Of a stretch of DNA of 64,000 nt, positions 1-9,991 are shown in pieces (position 1 is the first letter of the stretch; every line of letters begins with the position of its first letter). Below the pieces are notes generated by a model. It ran no database searches. It was given only the letters and a program-made list of their open reading frames with translations, and had not been told where the DNA came from. Source of the DNA: Whalleya microplaca (taxonomy: Eukaryota > Ascomycota > Sordariomycetes > Xylariales > Xylariaceae); NCBI GenBank assembly GCA_022497155.1, contig MU385716.1:1178001-1242000 (forward strand), written 5' to 3'. The translations under genes were made by a program, and so were the position numbers.

Positions 1-14
1 TGTCAACCACCACG

Positions 15-2672
15 ATGCGTCTGCGCGCACGACTATTGGGGCTATGCCTCGGCGTTGAGACGGTTGTCACCGCATTGCTAGTCTCTGCACCTGGAGATAC
101 CGCTGTCATACCATCTTGGGATGTTGAGTCTATAGAAAAAACGGGTAATCGCCTAGACAACCTGTCTCTTCCCGGTGCTGACACCTCGTCATGGCATCAC
201 GTCAACAACTCGCGTTGCACGCTCATGGGCTGTCTTTTAGAAGCCGAAGTCTACCGTGATGACGATCTATTCTATTCAGAGACACTGAAGACAGTCAACA
301 CTACGCGATTCAATGTGCCCTGGGTTTACCGAAAAGAATTCGTCCTCAGCCCTGAACCTGACCAATATTACCATCTCCTGACTCACGGTATCACCTCCAG
401 CGGCGATCTCTACGTTAACGGTCAACAGATTGTGACTAGCGAGTTTCAGAGAGGTGCCTACGTTGGCAATACCTACGATATCACCAAGGTTGCAAGATCC
501 AACAATACACTAGTAGTCGTGGTCAATCCGACTGACTACAATTATAACTTCGCGCTCGGGTTTGTGGACTGGAATCCGTATCCGCCTGACAACGGGACTG
601 GACTCTGGCGCAACATCGAGGTAAAGCAGACAGGACCAGTCATGTTGGGACCGTTGAGAGTGACTACAGACGTCACCTTGCCAATTGAGAACTCGAGTGC
701 AGTCGTGGCCCTCAAGTCAACAGCCCAGAACCTGGCAGATCATGAGGTCACCATCAAAGTAGTGGGCAATATCTCCCTTGATGGAACCAACCAGAGCTAT
801 GTATGGTCAGAGTCCACGAGAATACCTGCTTCAAATACTGCTGAGCTCCTCATGTCGACAACATTGGAGAAGCCAAAGATATGGTGGCCTAAGCAATGGG
901 GTGATCAGCCACTCTACAAGGGTGAACTGTCTGTATCGGTAGACAACGCTCTCTCCGATACTGCAAAGCGAACATTTGGCATTCGGCAAGTGACATCCGA
1001 GGTCAATTCGCATAATGATACCATATTTTCTGTCAATGGACACCCTTTTCAAGTCATCGGTGGTGGCTACTCAGCGGACATGTTCTTGCGATGGGACAAT
1101 GCCAAGTTTTCAAACCAAGCAAAGTTGATGCTCGATCTCGGCCACAACACTGTCCGATTAGAAGGGAAAAACGAGCACCCTGAGCTCTACGATATTGCGG
1201 ACCGCATTGGTCTCATGGTTTTGGCAGGTTGGGAATGTTGCGACAAATGGGAGGCCTGGACATACAATGAAGACCTGCCTGTTAAATCGGAGTGGGGGGA
1301 CTCCGACTATGAAACCGCGAATAGGAGTATGTACCACGAAGCTCTTATGCAACAAGGACACCCGAGCATGTTGGCATATCTGATTGGCAGTGACTACTGG
1401 CCTGACGATAAAGCAGCAGAGATGTATTATTATTCGCTGAAAGCGGCAGACTGGCAGCTGCCCATCATTGCCTCAGCTTCCAAGAGGGGCTTTCCTCAGA
1501 TCGTCGGACCATCAGGGATGAAGATGGATGGGCCTTACGACTGGGTGCCTCCAAATTACTGGTACGACGTCGAGCCATCACAGGACCGATTAGGAGCTGC
1601 TTTCGGGTTCGGCTCTGAGCTCGGCGCTGGCGTCGGTACCCCGGAAATTGGCAGCCTCAAGAAATTCTTGTCAAAGTCTGACATGGATGACCTTTGGAAG
1701 GAGCCGAAAAAGGGGCTTTACCACATGTCGACGCACGTTTCATCTTTCTACGACCGCAAAATCTACAATGATGCTCTTTGGCAGCGCTATGGGGCTCCAT
1801 CTTCACTAGAAGACTACCTTCTAAAAGCACAGGTCATGGATTACGAAGCAACAAGGGCACAGTTCGAAGGATTCTCGGCTCTGTGGAATGCTGGTCGCCC
1901 AGCTACTGGATTGATATACTGGATGTTGAACAATGCCTGGCCGAGCTTACATTGGAACCTATTCGACTATTATTTGCACCCAGCTGGATCCTACTTTGGG
2001 GCGAAAGTTGGTGCAAGGAAAGAACATGTGGCATACAACTACTATAACAAAACTGTGTATCTGATCAACCATTCTATTGATCAAAATGGAACGAGGACCC
2101 TCGCAGTTGATGCCATTGACATGAACGGGAACACAGTTTACAATGCCAACAAGACCGTGCAGACCGAGGCCAATATCAGCAAGGAAATCTTGAACCTTTC
2201 TGCAGCATTGGAATCTATTGAGAATGTGGTTTTTCTGCGACTGGTTCTTTTCGGAGATAAGGAGAATACGCTCAGTCGCAACGTTTACTGGCTGGCAAAC
2301 ACAATCGACACTTTGGACTGGGATAACTCAAACTGGTACTACACACCAGTGGTCAAATACGCCAATTTCACTTCCTTAGATAACTTACACACTGCTAATA
2401 TATCTACGACAATCACAGACGCCCCAAATGGGAAGGACTCAGGGGCCACAGTGACGGTTGTGCTCGAAAACCAGTCCTCTATACCAGCGTTCTTCATCAG
2501 GCTTAACCTAGTTGATAAACAAGGCGAAGATATCTTACCAGTGCTTTGGTCAGATAATTATGTCACATTATGGCCCCATGAGAAGCTTGAGCTCCAGGTT
2601 GAAGGCAGTGGCGCCGCTGCCGTACAAGTGAGTGGGAAGAACATTGCTAAGACTGAAGTGCCGTTGCAATAG
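15..2672 (+). CDS. Secreted GH2 exo-beta-D-glucosaminidase (CsxA/Gls93-type)
   Basis: Single-exon gene of 885 codons, ATG to TAG. It probably removes terminal glucosamine from the non-reducing end of chitosan oligomers outside the cell. Residues 1-25 form a hydrophobic signal peptide. The order of domains is the GH2 sugar-binding fold, an immunoglobulin-like sandwich, the catalytic barrel and C-terminal sandwiches. The chitosan-specific GH2 subfamily has Ser-Asp instead of the usual Asn-Glu at the acid/base position; here this is GSDYWP with D460. The likely nucleophile is E535 in FGFGSELGAG. The segment GPSGMKMDGPYDWVPP and the later GLIYWMLNNAWPSLHWNLFDYY are also typical of this subfamily. 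Length matches the fungal enzymes (about 890 aa). Only 14 bases lie upstream in the window, so the promoter is not visible. There are many NxS/T glycosylation sites. Function is inferred from family similarity. Confidence 0.93.
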   Translation: MRLRARLLGLCLGVETVVTALLVSAPGDTAVIPSWDVESIEKTGNRLDNLSLPGADTSSWHHVNNSRCTLMGCLLEAEVYRDDDLFYSETLKTVNTTRFNVPWVYRKEFVLSPEPDQYYHLLTHGITSSGDLYVNGQQIVTSEFQRGAYVGNTYDITKVARSNNTLVVVVNPTDYNYNFALGFVDWNPYPPDNGTGLWRNIEVKQTGPVMLGPLRVTTDVTLPIENSSAVVALKSTAQNLADHEVTIKVVGNISLDGTNQSYVWSESTRIPASNTAELLMSTTLEKPKIWWPKQWGDQPLYKGELSVSVDNALSDTAKRTFGIRQVTSEVNSHNDTIFSVNGHPFQVIGGGYSADMFLRWDNAKFSNQAKLMLDLGHNTVRLEGKNEHPELYDIADRIGLMVLAGWECCDKWEAWTYNEDLPVKSEWGDSDYETANRSMYHEALMQQGHPSMLAYLIGSDYWPDDKAAEMYYYSLKAADWQLPIIASASKRGFPQIVGPSGMKMDGPYDWVPPNYWYDVEPSQDRLGAAFGFGSELGAGVGTPEIGSLKKFLSKSDMDDLWKEPKKGLYHMSTHVSSFYDRKIYNDALWQRYGAPSSLEDYLLKAQVMDYEATRAQFEGFSALWNAGRPATGLIYWMLNNAWPSLHWNLFDYYLHPAGSYFGAKVGARKEHVAYNYYNKTVYLINHSIDQNGTRTLAVDAIDMNGNTVYNANKTVQTEANISKEILNLSAALESIENVVFLRLVLFGDKENTLSRNVYWLANTIDTLDWDNSNWYYTPVVKYANFTSLDNLHTANISTTITDAPNGKDSGATVTVVLENQSSIPAFFIRLNLVDKQGEDILPVLWSDNYVTLWPHEKLELQVEGSGAAAVQVSGKNIAKTEVPLQ

Positions 2673-2995
2673 CTAGAAATGTTAGCATGGAAAGCATGAG
2701 GTTATATTCAAGTTTCCTTCTAAATTAAGAAAATTATTGTTTTAACCTTAGCCCACTTTCAATTTTCTTTTCTCTATATCGCTCGGGGCTTATACGAGTT
2801 CGGTTCATCACTCTGCATAGCCTCATATACGTGACGCCATAGCACTACCCGCACTACGTAGTTGTTGCGGTCACTTTTCTCGATGTAAACATGCTCACAA
2901 TTGAGCTGAGATCACTATACAGCAAGTATGTGTATATTTTAGTAACTTCTCCAGCGCAGTTTTTTAACATTGGCATCGGCCAAGAGTCATATTTG
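2673..2995. other. Intergenic, tail-to-tail
   Basis: AT-rich stretch between the stop of the glucosaminidase and the stop of the minus-strand zinc-finger gene. It should hold the 3' ends of both transcripts. I see no coding sequence or clear signal in it. Confidence 0.6.
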
Positions 2996-3607
2996 TCAAT
3001 CATGAGCCCATTTAACATGCCGAACTATCTCTTGATTAGTCCAATCAAGGTCGTCTCTAAACTTGGTGTCGCAGCCCGGGACAAAACAACGGGTATGGAA
3101 TTCCTCTTTCGCATGTTTATAATTCTCGCTGCTTGGAAAACATTCGGTATGTTCACTACAACCCGAGTTGTTCGAGTCGCAATGTTCTTCTTTTTCAGAT
3201 TCATAGTCGAATGTCATATTGCAGAATGAGCAATGTATCTCGCTGGTTGTCGATGATGAGTTAGCACCGGGGCTGTTGACTGGAGAATCGCTCAAATCCG
3301 TGTCGTAGCTTTCGTCATTATCAGGGCTGTAGGATGGGGAGCCGCTATCACTATTACTGCCCTCGTCATCGTAGCCGCCAGTTGCTATTGCGTGCACTAA
3401 TCAGCTAAGTGATCCTGTGTTGGTGAACTGCGACTTACTAGGATGGACATCGCATAACGTGTTACTACGCCCACGTTCTTTCCCGCAAAATCTGCAGTAC
3501 GTGAGAGCCCGCCTACCCCGGCTGCGGCATCGTTGGCAGTATTCAGAGTTCGCTGCTCCCATTTCATGGCTGTGTGCCCGGCGTTTTCCGCAGTTCTGGC
3601 ACCACAT
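2996..3607 (-). CDS. Small zinc-finger protein of unknown function (two exons)
   Basis: Exon 1 is 3607-3439 and exon 2 is 3384-2996, separated by a 54-nt intron (3438-3385) that starts GTAAGT and ends AATAG. Splicing joins the frames exactly and gives 185 aa. The N-terminal third has paired zinc-ligand knuckles: WCQNC near residues 2-6, YCQRC near 23-27, YCRFC near 37-41 and a C..H pair near 52-55. A serine/aspartate-rich acidic linker follows. The C-terminal part has a C2H2-like unit (CSFCNMTF, later HCDSNNSGC) and a last cluster with CFVPGCDTKF ending in H..H near WAHD. I do not recognise the family. It could be a nuclear regulator or a domesticated transposon zinc finger. It lies between a glycosidase and a HET gene. 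Confidence 0.55.
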
Positions 3608-5322
3608 AATGTGACAACAGGCGCCGGATAGAGGTTTGATTGGAGTAATGGCTGGTTTAGGGCTTCCTTCGGGAACTTAGCTAACGATAACAATTGCCAG
3701 TAACCACCACACGTACCCGTTACCAGGAAAGTTAGTTGAAGCAATAACGTGAATAGGTTAAATTTCTCCTGGAGTTTGTGACAAGCTAACAGCCCAATAG
3801 CCAGTTGTACAGCTTGGAGCGGGACATTGCACTTATAACGAGGAATAATCACTAGATTAGGAGCCATTGCACGAATAAAGGATTATGTATTGAAAGTATT
3901 GAAGTTGCTTTTTCCTCATCTCTGTACACAACTCAATAGTATGATCGCCGATTGACTCTATAATTAGAAGGTGATTACCAGGAGGCGGCCGCGCAGTGCA
4001 AATGTGATAGCCTACAAAACGCCCAAGCTGATACGTGAGGCAATGGGGAGGATATTCCCCATTGGCATTCATGATTGAAGAAAGCTTATTATAAATATAA
4101 ATAAATGACATTGATATAACAAAATAACCATCGCGTTTTAAAATTTGTATTATATATATTCATTAATAAATTAATCATAAATAATGCCAGCTATTGTTAT
4201 AATTTCTTAGAACATGTCATCAGTTGAACCAAACGCCCCTTAAGGCGTGGTATAGTGAAATACCCTGCGTACTATATGGAAGCGATGTCTTCTCGCAATG
4301 ATGAGTGTAATGTCGAGCCTTATGCACCGCAGCGCCTCCCGGACTCATATATTGAAAGCCACAATGGAGCTGAGTGCCTAATTGAGGTTAGCATCGCCTA
4401 TGGAGAATCCAATGACAACCTAAGCGAGCCAAACGTACAGATTGATCCCTTGCTACAAGCCTCATTGGCATCTCAGCTGAAGGATTTCCTATACATCAAG
4501 CCGGTCATACGTTTGTAAGGTTCTAAGTATAGATTTTGTCACATTATTCGCGAGAATCTGCCTGCTTGCGCTATTTCTCATAGCTAACTATGGAGTTACG
4601 CATTCAGCTCGTTCATGCAACAAGTTGGTCTGGCGTCCTATGATGTGTTGGCGTCACAAATCAACACGACCATCCCGGTTGATCCAATGTAAGCATAGTC
4701 TTGGCCTTGCAGTATCTTTTTACCTGTCCTTGCCATATTTCTAGGCAGATGAGCTTCACAAGACACGTAACGGCTGGTTGATTGCAAAAAGCGCTCACAA
4801 AGCTAGGTATTCGTACATACGCCCGGTGGATGAGACATAGTTGACTAGCATTGTATGGTCTTGCCGATCGGCAACCGGACCTGAGGCAGACATCTCCCTC
4901 AGGACGAGTTAAGCATACTAGAATGCCTTGTCCAAAAGGTATCGCCAATTTCAGCGCGCAGAGGCTACCCTGAACATAGCTAACAGGACTGAACAAGCGC
5001 TGGTAGTGCTATATCACCTTTTGGGGAGACGTTTATGCGCACCATCTTTGTTCGATGGGCTATCCCTTATTCGGTATGCAGATCAATATAGCGCTCATTT
5101 TGAAGGATAACGGAAGATTACCTAGGGCTACAACTCACACAAGAGTTTTCACCTCTCCAAGAAGTAAATGTAGATGGAGATTAGCCGGCTAGTAGCTTAC
5201 AACTTCTTCAATGATATCAATTCAGGCTATTCATAGGGTGATTTTATTGGCTACAACTCAGCTATAAGGTAATGTTCACCTGGCTTGATACCTAGGGAGC
5301 GAACCATAAGGAAAGGTTTATA
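3608..5322. other. AT-rich gene-poor stretch
   Basis: About 1.7 kb, very AT-rich around 4080-4210. An open frame on the plus strand from ATG 4276 to 4518 (80 codons, acidic, no recognisable motif) is the only candidate and is weak. Several longer open frames here lack codon-like texture. The promoter of the zinc-finger gene must lie just above 3607. I see no RNA gene or repeat. Confidence 0.4.
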
Positions 5323-7176
5323 TTAAACCAATACAAACTCCCGGGTCTCAATATTTGGATCCTGGAACAATCTGAAGACATCTAGGTCGTATAGAAAGCA
5401 GTCACCGACAAGTTCGTAAGTACTATCATCCCTGGTTCTCAGTACAAAGGGATATCTGCCGCCGGGGAGGAACACCAGTTCATCCCCCTTTCTTCCTTGT
5501 GGCGGTGCGAGACCCATGGAACCCTTATCAGTAATAAAAAATCTCCTGCCGCAGCAGGTCATCTCCATTTGGCGAGCGTACCACTTCAGGCGTCCATAAT
5601 TCTGTACAGCTAACGCCCGCCACCCTTCTTCGGTTGAAGGCGCTTCTTTCGAGAACAGAGACACTCTGTTGTAATCAACCTCCTCAAAATACTTGGGGTC
5701 CGTCCTCTCAAGTATTCCGCTACCATACTTCTTGTACCATACATAGAATTCATTTGCCTTGCGAGACACTGTTGGCCTCTTCTTCTTAATCAATGGAGGT
5801 TGGTCGTTCTCGATTAACAGATCGTCTTCATCGTTACCAACCAGAGTATCGGAGAAAGCATCTGCGATTGCTTGAGGAAATCTCTTGTTCGTTAATTTTG
5901 AGGCGAGACGCTCCCATCTATGCAAAACAACTTGAAACTCGTCACTTCCTGGCCTAGCAGTATCCTTTGCCTCTAACTCGTCGCTCACTATTGCAATCCT
6001 CTCAATGCGCCGTCCAAGTACTGTTAGAAAACCGCCTGGTCTGAAGTTGAATCCAGATAAGAGTCTAAACGGATACTGAACGGAATAGATTGCACCTCCG
6101 GAGAATATTCTGGGTAATGTTCCTATAGGCTTGGAAGTGCTGTAGTCTGGGACCCAAGACGGTAGGCCAGCAATGTGCTTCTGTGACCCGAACCAATGAA
6201 GGATTTCCAGGTCTTGAGACGCTTCAATAATCTTCCGGGTGAAGAAGCGGAACACGTTAGAGACATCTGCCTGGTAATTAATGCCAATGTCCAACCTTAG
6301 CTGCCTGCTCACGTCCAAGCCCATGATACTGAAGATCTTGTCTTTGGGGTTTTGTGCTTCGCAATGTCTATTGCATAGAAATGCATTCTTTAGTTGCACA
6401 CGGGGGCTGCGGGATATATCGCGAAGATGCTGCAAGTGTGTTCGGTCATCTAGTCCTTCAAACGGATGATAGTAAGAATTCGTCGACAGGAACGCAGAGC
6501 ATTTCATCAGGTTCAGAAAATCGCCCCGATGGTCGCCACACAAGACAATAGCCCTCTTAGTCAAGGCGAGTTCTTGAGCGGACCACACCCTATAGAACCA
6601 AGACCTTTTGCATAGCTGGAGAAAAGCTTGCTCCGTTTCGCCCTTGTAATGGCACCAATTGATATGCTTATGACTGCTGCATGTCTCGAGGTGTTTAAAA
6701 ACCAGGTCCGAGCGGTCACTGGCACTGCCAAGCCAAATGAGAAGCTGTTCGGCGCGCTGGTAGGTGTTACGCAATCGCAAAACTTGTTCGTTTCGCTCTT
6801 GTTCATCGGTGCTTCTATCGCTTTCCTCTAAATGTTGATTAATACAGATAGCATCGGTCCAAAGAAGCCTTGGTTGATCATCAAGTCGGACCTTGCGCAA
6901 GGCTGTCCAAAGCTCAGATGGAGCATCGAAAGTCTGACCATTAAGGGATATTGGCACTGTATCCGCCTCTTTGTTGTGCCAGTCACACGACAGTATCTCA
7001 TACTGAAGGCTTTCGCTGCGGTCCACATGGATGAGCTTACATCTGATTGGATCTTCGGGTGAACGCGATTGCTCAAGTTCTAATAACCTTATAGAATCAT
7101 CACTCTCCAGAGACTTGTATTGGAATTGTACTGCTGTTTCCTCCACCCAAGGCAATGATTCATCCCCCGAATCCAT
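5323..7176 (-). CDS. Heterokaryon incompatibility (HET) domain protein
   Basis: Uninterrupted 617-aa reading frame from ATG 7176. A HET domain spans about residues 57-205. Its landmarks are YEILSCDWHN (block 1), LLWTDAICINQ (block 2, nearly invariant in the family) and YQRAEQLLIWLG (block 3). A C-terminal block near residues 540-600, with GRRFFITDKGSMGLAPP and PFVLRTRD...YELVGDCFLYD, is also typical of HET proteins. Such proteins trigger cell death or allorecognition when unlike fungal individuals fuse. Block 1 usually reads like SYxWG; here it reads SCDWHN, so the Tyr and Gly are replaced. There is no NACHT or other N-terminal fusion, and no transmembrane segment. Confidence 0.92.
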   Translation of the reverse strand: MDSGDESLPWVEETAVQFQYKSLESDDSIRLLELEQSRSPEDPIRCKLIHVDRSESLQYEILSCDWHNKEADTVPISLNGQTFDAPSELWTALRKVRLDDQPRLLWTDAICINQHLEESDRSTDEQERNEQVLRLRNTYQRAEQLLIWLGSASDRSDLVFKHLETCSSHKHINWCHYKGETEQAFLQLCKRSWFYRVWSAQELALTKRAIVLCGDHRGDFLNLMKCSAFLSTNSYYHPFEGLDDRTHLQHLRDISRSPRVQLKNAFLCNRHCEAQNPKDKIFSIMGLDVSRQLRLDIGINYQADVSNVFRFFTRKIIEASQDLEILHWFGSQKHIAGLPSWVPDYSTSKPIGTLPRIFSGGAIYSVQYPFRLLSGFNFRPGGFLTVLGRRIERIAIVSDELEAKDTARPGSDEFQVVLHRWERLASKLTNKRFPQAIADAFSDTLVGNDEDDLLIENDQPPLIKKKRPTVSRKANEFYVWYKKYGSGILERTDPKYFEEVDYNRVSLFSKEAPSTEEGWRALAVQNYGRLKWYARQMEMTCCGRRFFITDKGSMGLAPPQGRKGDELVFLPGGRYPFVLRTRDDSTYELVGDCFLYDLDVFRLFQDPNIETREFVLV

Positions 7177-7243
7177 TCCGTCGCTGGCTCAGGGTTGGAA
7201 GTTTCTTGTCTGTTGGGTCGCCAATGGGTTGCCTAGTATCGGA

Positions 7244-7654
7244 TTATGATTCGTCGACCGTAAAAACTATTGTGCAATAATACGAATTTCTCAGGACCGG
7301 GCGAACTTGAATTGAGGAGAAAGTAGAAGATAATAATAGGTCTCTAAGTCTCTGCCGAACCTCTGAGAGTTTGCCCAACGCGCGATTAGTTTTGACTCGA
7401 AGGAAACTTTGTTCTCGATCGGTAAGTTCAGCTATAAGGTTGCTAAGCACTTAGCTTTAGAGTTCCATGATGGGTAGACCCTGTCTTCTGGATGAAACAT
7501 CAAAAATTGCCCCCAGCCAGCGGGGAAGCTCGTTGGACGGTTTCACGTGATACTTTTCACCTCTCAGCAGACTTTCATCGACATTAACACATTCTAGTGG
7601 GCCTGAAAGAATTCGTGCTGCCGCATTGTGGTTTGAATGGATAGCGAGAGGCAA
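7244..7654 (-). pseudogene. Decayed reading frame, unidentified
   Basis: One minus-strand frame runs through about 135 codons and is broken only by two closely spaced TAA stops (7457-7459 and 7451-7453). Both halves have protein-like composition: the first contains NHNAAARILSGPLECVNVDESL, the second a charged stretch rich in Leu, Arg and Glu. No GT-AG intron removes the stops, and there is no ATG at the apparent start. It lies directly upstream of the HET gene on the same strand. I read it as the remnant of a gene, but the family is not recognised. Confidence 0.3.
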
Positions 7655-7987
7655 AATTAATTGTATTCGAGGTGATGGAGAACTGAAGGAAGCTAGGTTA
7701 GCTGGATCTTCCTTGATTTATGGGTGTTGATGCTTTGACCACCTCACAATATGTTCAGTTCAGATGGCCTAGTTGCCCCACGGAAGCATTATTTGCTTCA
7801 GCCAGTCCGAACTTTGAAGTGAACGGGACAGGAGAAGTCAGATTGAGCTAAGGATGTCTATTCTATGTCTTGTTTCTATCGGTATTATAGGACCATCCGT
7901 CTCTGACACCATCTGTTCCCAATACTCCACCTAACACTCATAAAGGCTGTCTAAATGGTGATTAGCCCCAGCAAGATAAACCAATAG
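7655..7987. other. Intergenic
   Basis: 333 bases between the decayed frame and the stop of the GNAT gene. Nothing recognisable is present. Confidence 0.5.
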
Positions 7988-8563
7988 TCACCGTAAGGTT
8001 TTCGCCATGACCCAATCCGTCTGTATGCAGTTTCCTGTTGCGAAGTCAACCTCCCCCACTCTCCCAAAATGGAGTGTCTCGTACAACCTCTTCGCGTCGC
8101 GATTGTCCTCCCATACCGTCAACCACAACATCTTGAAGCCCTCCGCCCTGGCGTTGTTCTCAACAGCTGCGATAAGTTTACTTCCGATTCCACGCCCTTG
8201 CGCCGTGATATCGACGTACAGCCGCCTCAGTTCGGCATGCGAAGCCGGCTCACCAGGTATGCATACCTCTGTCGAGCTCCGGACTAGCTGCACGAAGCCT
8301 AAAATGATGCCAAGGTCATCGTGGGCGACGAAGGTGGTTGTTTTCTTATCGCGAAGCTCAACCTCGATGGCATGCGCAGAATAGGTTGCTGCTAAGTAGT
8401 TGGCCAGATCGTCTGGCGGAACGGAAAAGCCAAATGTTGCCGTGAAGGTGTCGGCGCCTATTTGGGCGATGGCTCCAGCATCTGATAGGAGCGCATCACG
8501 GATGGTGATATTATGTGAAGAATGACCATTATAGGGAAGCCTGGTTGCGACCTCGCAAGCCAT
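7988..8563 (-). CDS. GNAT-family N-acetyltransferase
   Basis: Intronless, 191 aa from ATG 8563; the frame stays open five codons upstream but without an ATG. The GNAT fold covers about residues 18-190. Motif A, which binds the acetyl-CoA pyrophosphate, is seen as LRRLYVDITAQGRGIGSKLI (Q/R-x-x-G-x-G as QGRGIG). The following helix and the segment LWLTVWEDNRDAKRLYETLHF are the usual motif B region. The substrate cannot be read; close bacterial and fungal relatives acetylate small amines or protein N-termini. There is no signal peptide, so it is probably cytosolic. Confidence 0.88.
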   Translation of the reverse strand: MACEVATRLPYNGHSSHNITIRDALLSDAGAIAQIGADTFTATFGFSVPPDDLANYLAATYSAHAIEVELRDKKTTTFVAHDDLGIILGFVQLVRSSTEVCIPGEPASHAELRRLYVDITAQGRGIGSKLIAAVENNARAEGFKMLWLTVWEDNRDAKRLYETLHFGRVGEVDFATGNCIQTDWVMAKTLR

Positions 8564-9991
8564 TGTACCGGTAGTCACCTAAGATCTAATGAAGTATCGA
8601 GATGTTGAACATGCGATGGGCCAATATTGGGGCAAACCACCTATTGACACTTTCATCTACCGTAGAAAAATATTTATTAGTTTGGACGTTGTTTGAAGCA
8701 GGGCGCTCGACCTTTATAGTAGAATCCCTTGGACGATTAGGGACTAAAATCTCGTACTAGAACAACGTACATATATTTAGACATACATGTCAGTCTGTGC
8801 AGTTATTTCTGTTAATGCGTAGACAAGATGCGCGCCCTACAGCTTGTCAATTTGCTTTTTTAGGAGTTCTTATTTAGGAACGTCGATGGTCGCCTACTCA
8901 TTGTAAGTGGGTGTCACTACTTAGAAGCCCCTAAAGGCACTAACCTAGACCCGTGCATAGCGCCTGGAACCCGTAAAATAAAGCAACGCCATCATGTACC
9001 AACGCAACACCATGTCCAGGAAGTAATTCAATGAAATTGAAAATAGAAATTAATGCCGTAGCAATGTAGAATGATTATCTGTTCTATGTGGACTAATGAG
9101 CTTAAGTGAACCAGATGGATTAGTCCCTGTCTTTCTCTTTGCATGCTTACAGACGGATGGCATGTCATTGTGAGCAATGATTATAGTAGAAATGCATATT
9201 GTTCTAGCCATGGCTCATAAATGATAGCATAGTAATTCCATCTTTCATTTATAAATACCAGGAGCTAGAGCATAGGTATGCCTTGCCAACGTTGCTAGGA
9301 CTTTCTTGGTACATCATTAGGATATGTTTCTCTTCTACTTCGCTTCAACCTCCATATCTGAACTCTAAATGGATGTGTGCCGAGATTCATGAAGCTGTCA
9401 TGAAGACCAAATCACGATGTGCGGAAGTGACGACGAGTCTCTTCATCAAAAGAAAACATCTGACCTCATGTCACGATAATAGGCTTAGAAGAGATCTTCT
9501 AAGTAACTAGAAGATCCTTCGGATCTTAGACCTGTACACAATTTTACGAGAGTGATCACGGCAGCACCTAAATGATCATTGCACACACTGTAACTGTGAT
9601 ACCTCAAATATTGCATAGGTAATTAAAAGATCGTATCAATGCCTATGTCTGAATAACGTAGTCTTGAAATCTAAGAAGGGATACCTAATTAATCTTTCGT
9701 GGCCTATAGTTGACAGGCTGTACATGCAATAGGTATCTGTTACTCCTGAAAAGTATATATAACTTTGTATCATGCAATATGATATGCCAGACTGTTGCAG
9801 GACTCCATATTAAGGAAAAGTAAATCTGTTGCCTCAGTTCCGTGCGAGAATACCGGACATTTCTCTCCAAGCCACTGGGATTCTTTCCTTCCACTGCCAC
9901 AACCAATACTGTTGGGCTTTGCAACAAGCATAATATATATAAGGTATTCTCTAGAGTGGCACTAGATAGTTATTTGATCTAGAGTCCCTTC
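8564..9991. other. AT-rich intergenic stretch
   Basis: About 1.4 kb between the start of the GNAT gene and the stop of the ammonia-lyase gene. It is AT-rich with scattered short frames, none convincing (for example 9283-9510 plus, 9685-9927 minus). I see no RNA gene or repeat. Confidence 0.45.

Noticed and set aside
3397..3867. 156-codon minus-strand frame overlapping the zinc-finger exon 1
   Set aside because: It lies in another frame than the Cys/His knuckles and does not connect to exon 2; treated as a shadow.
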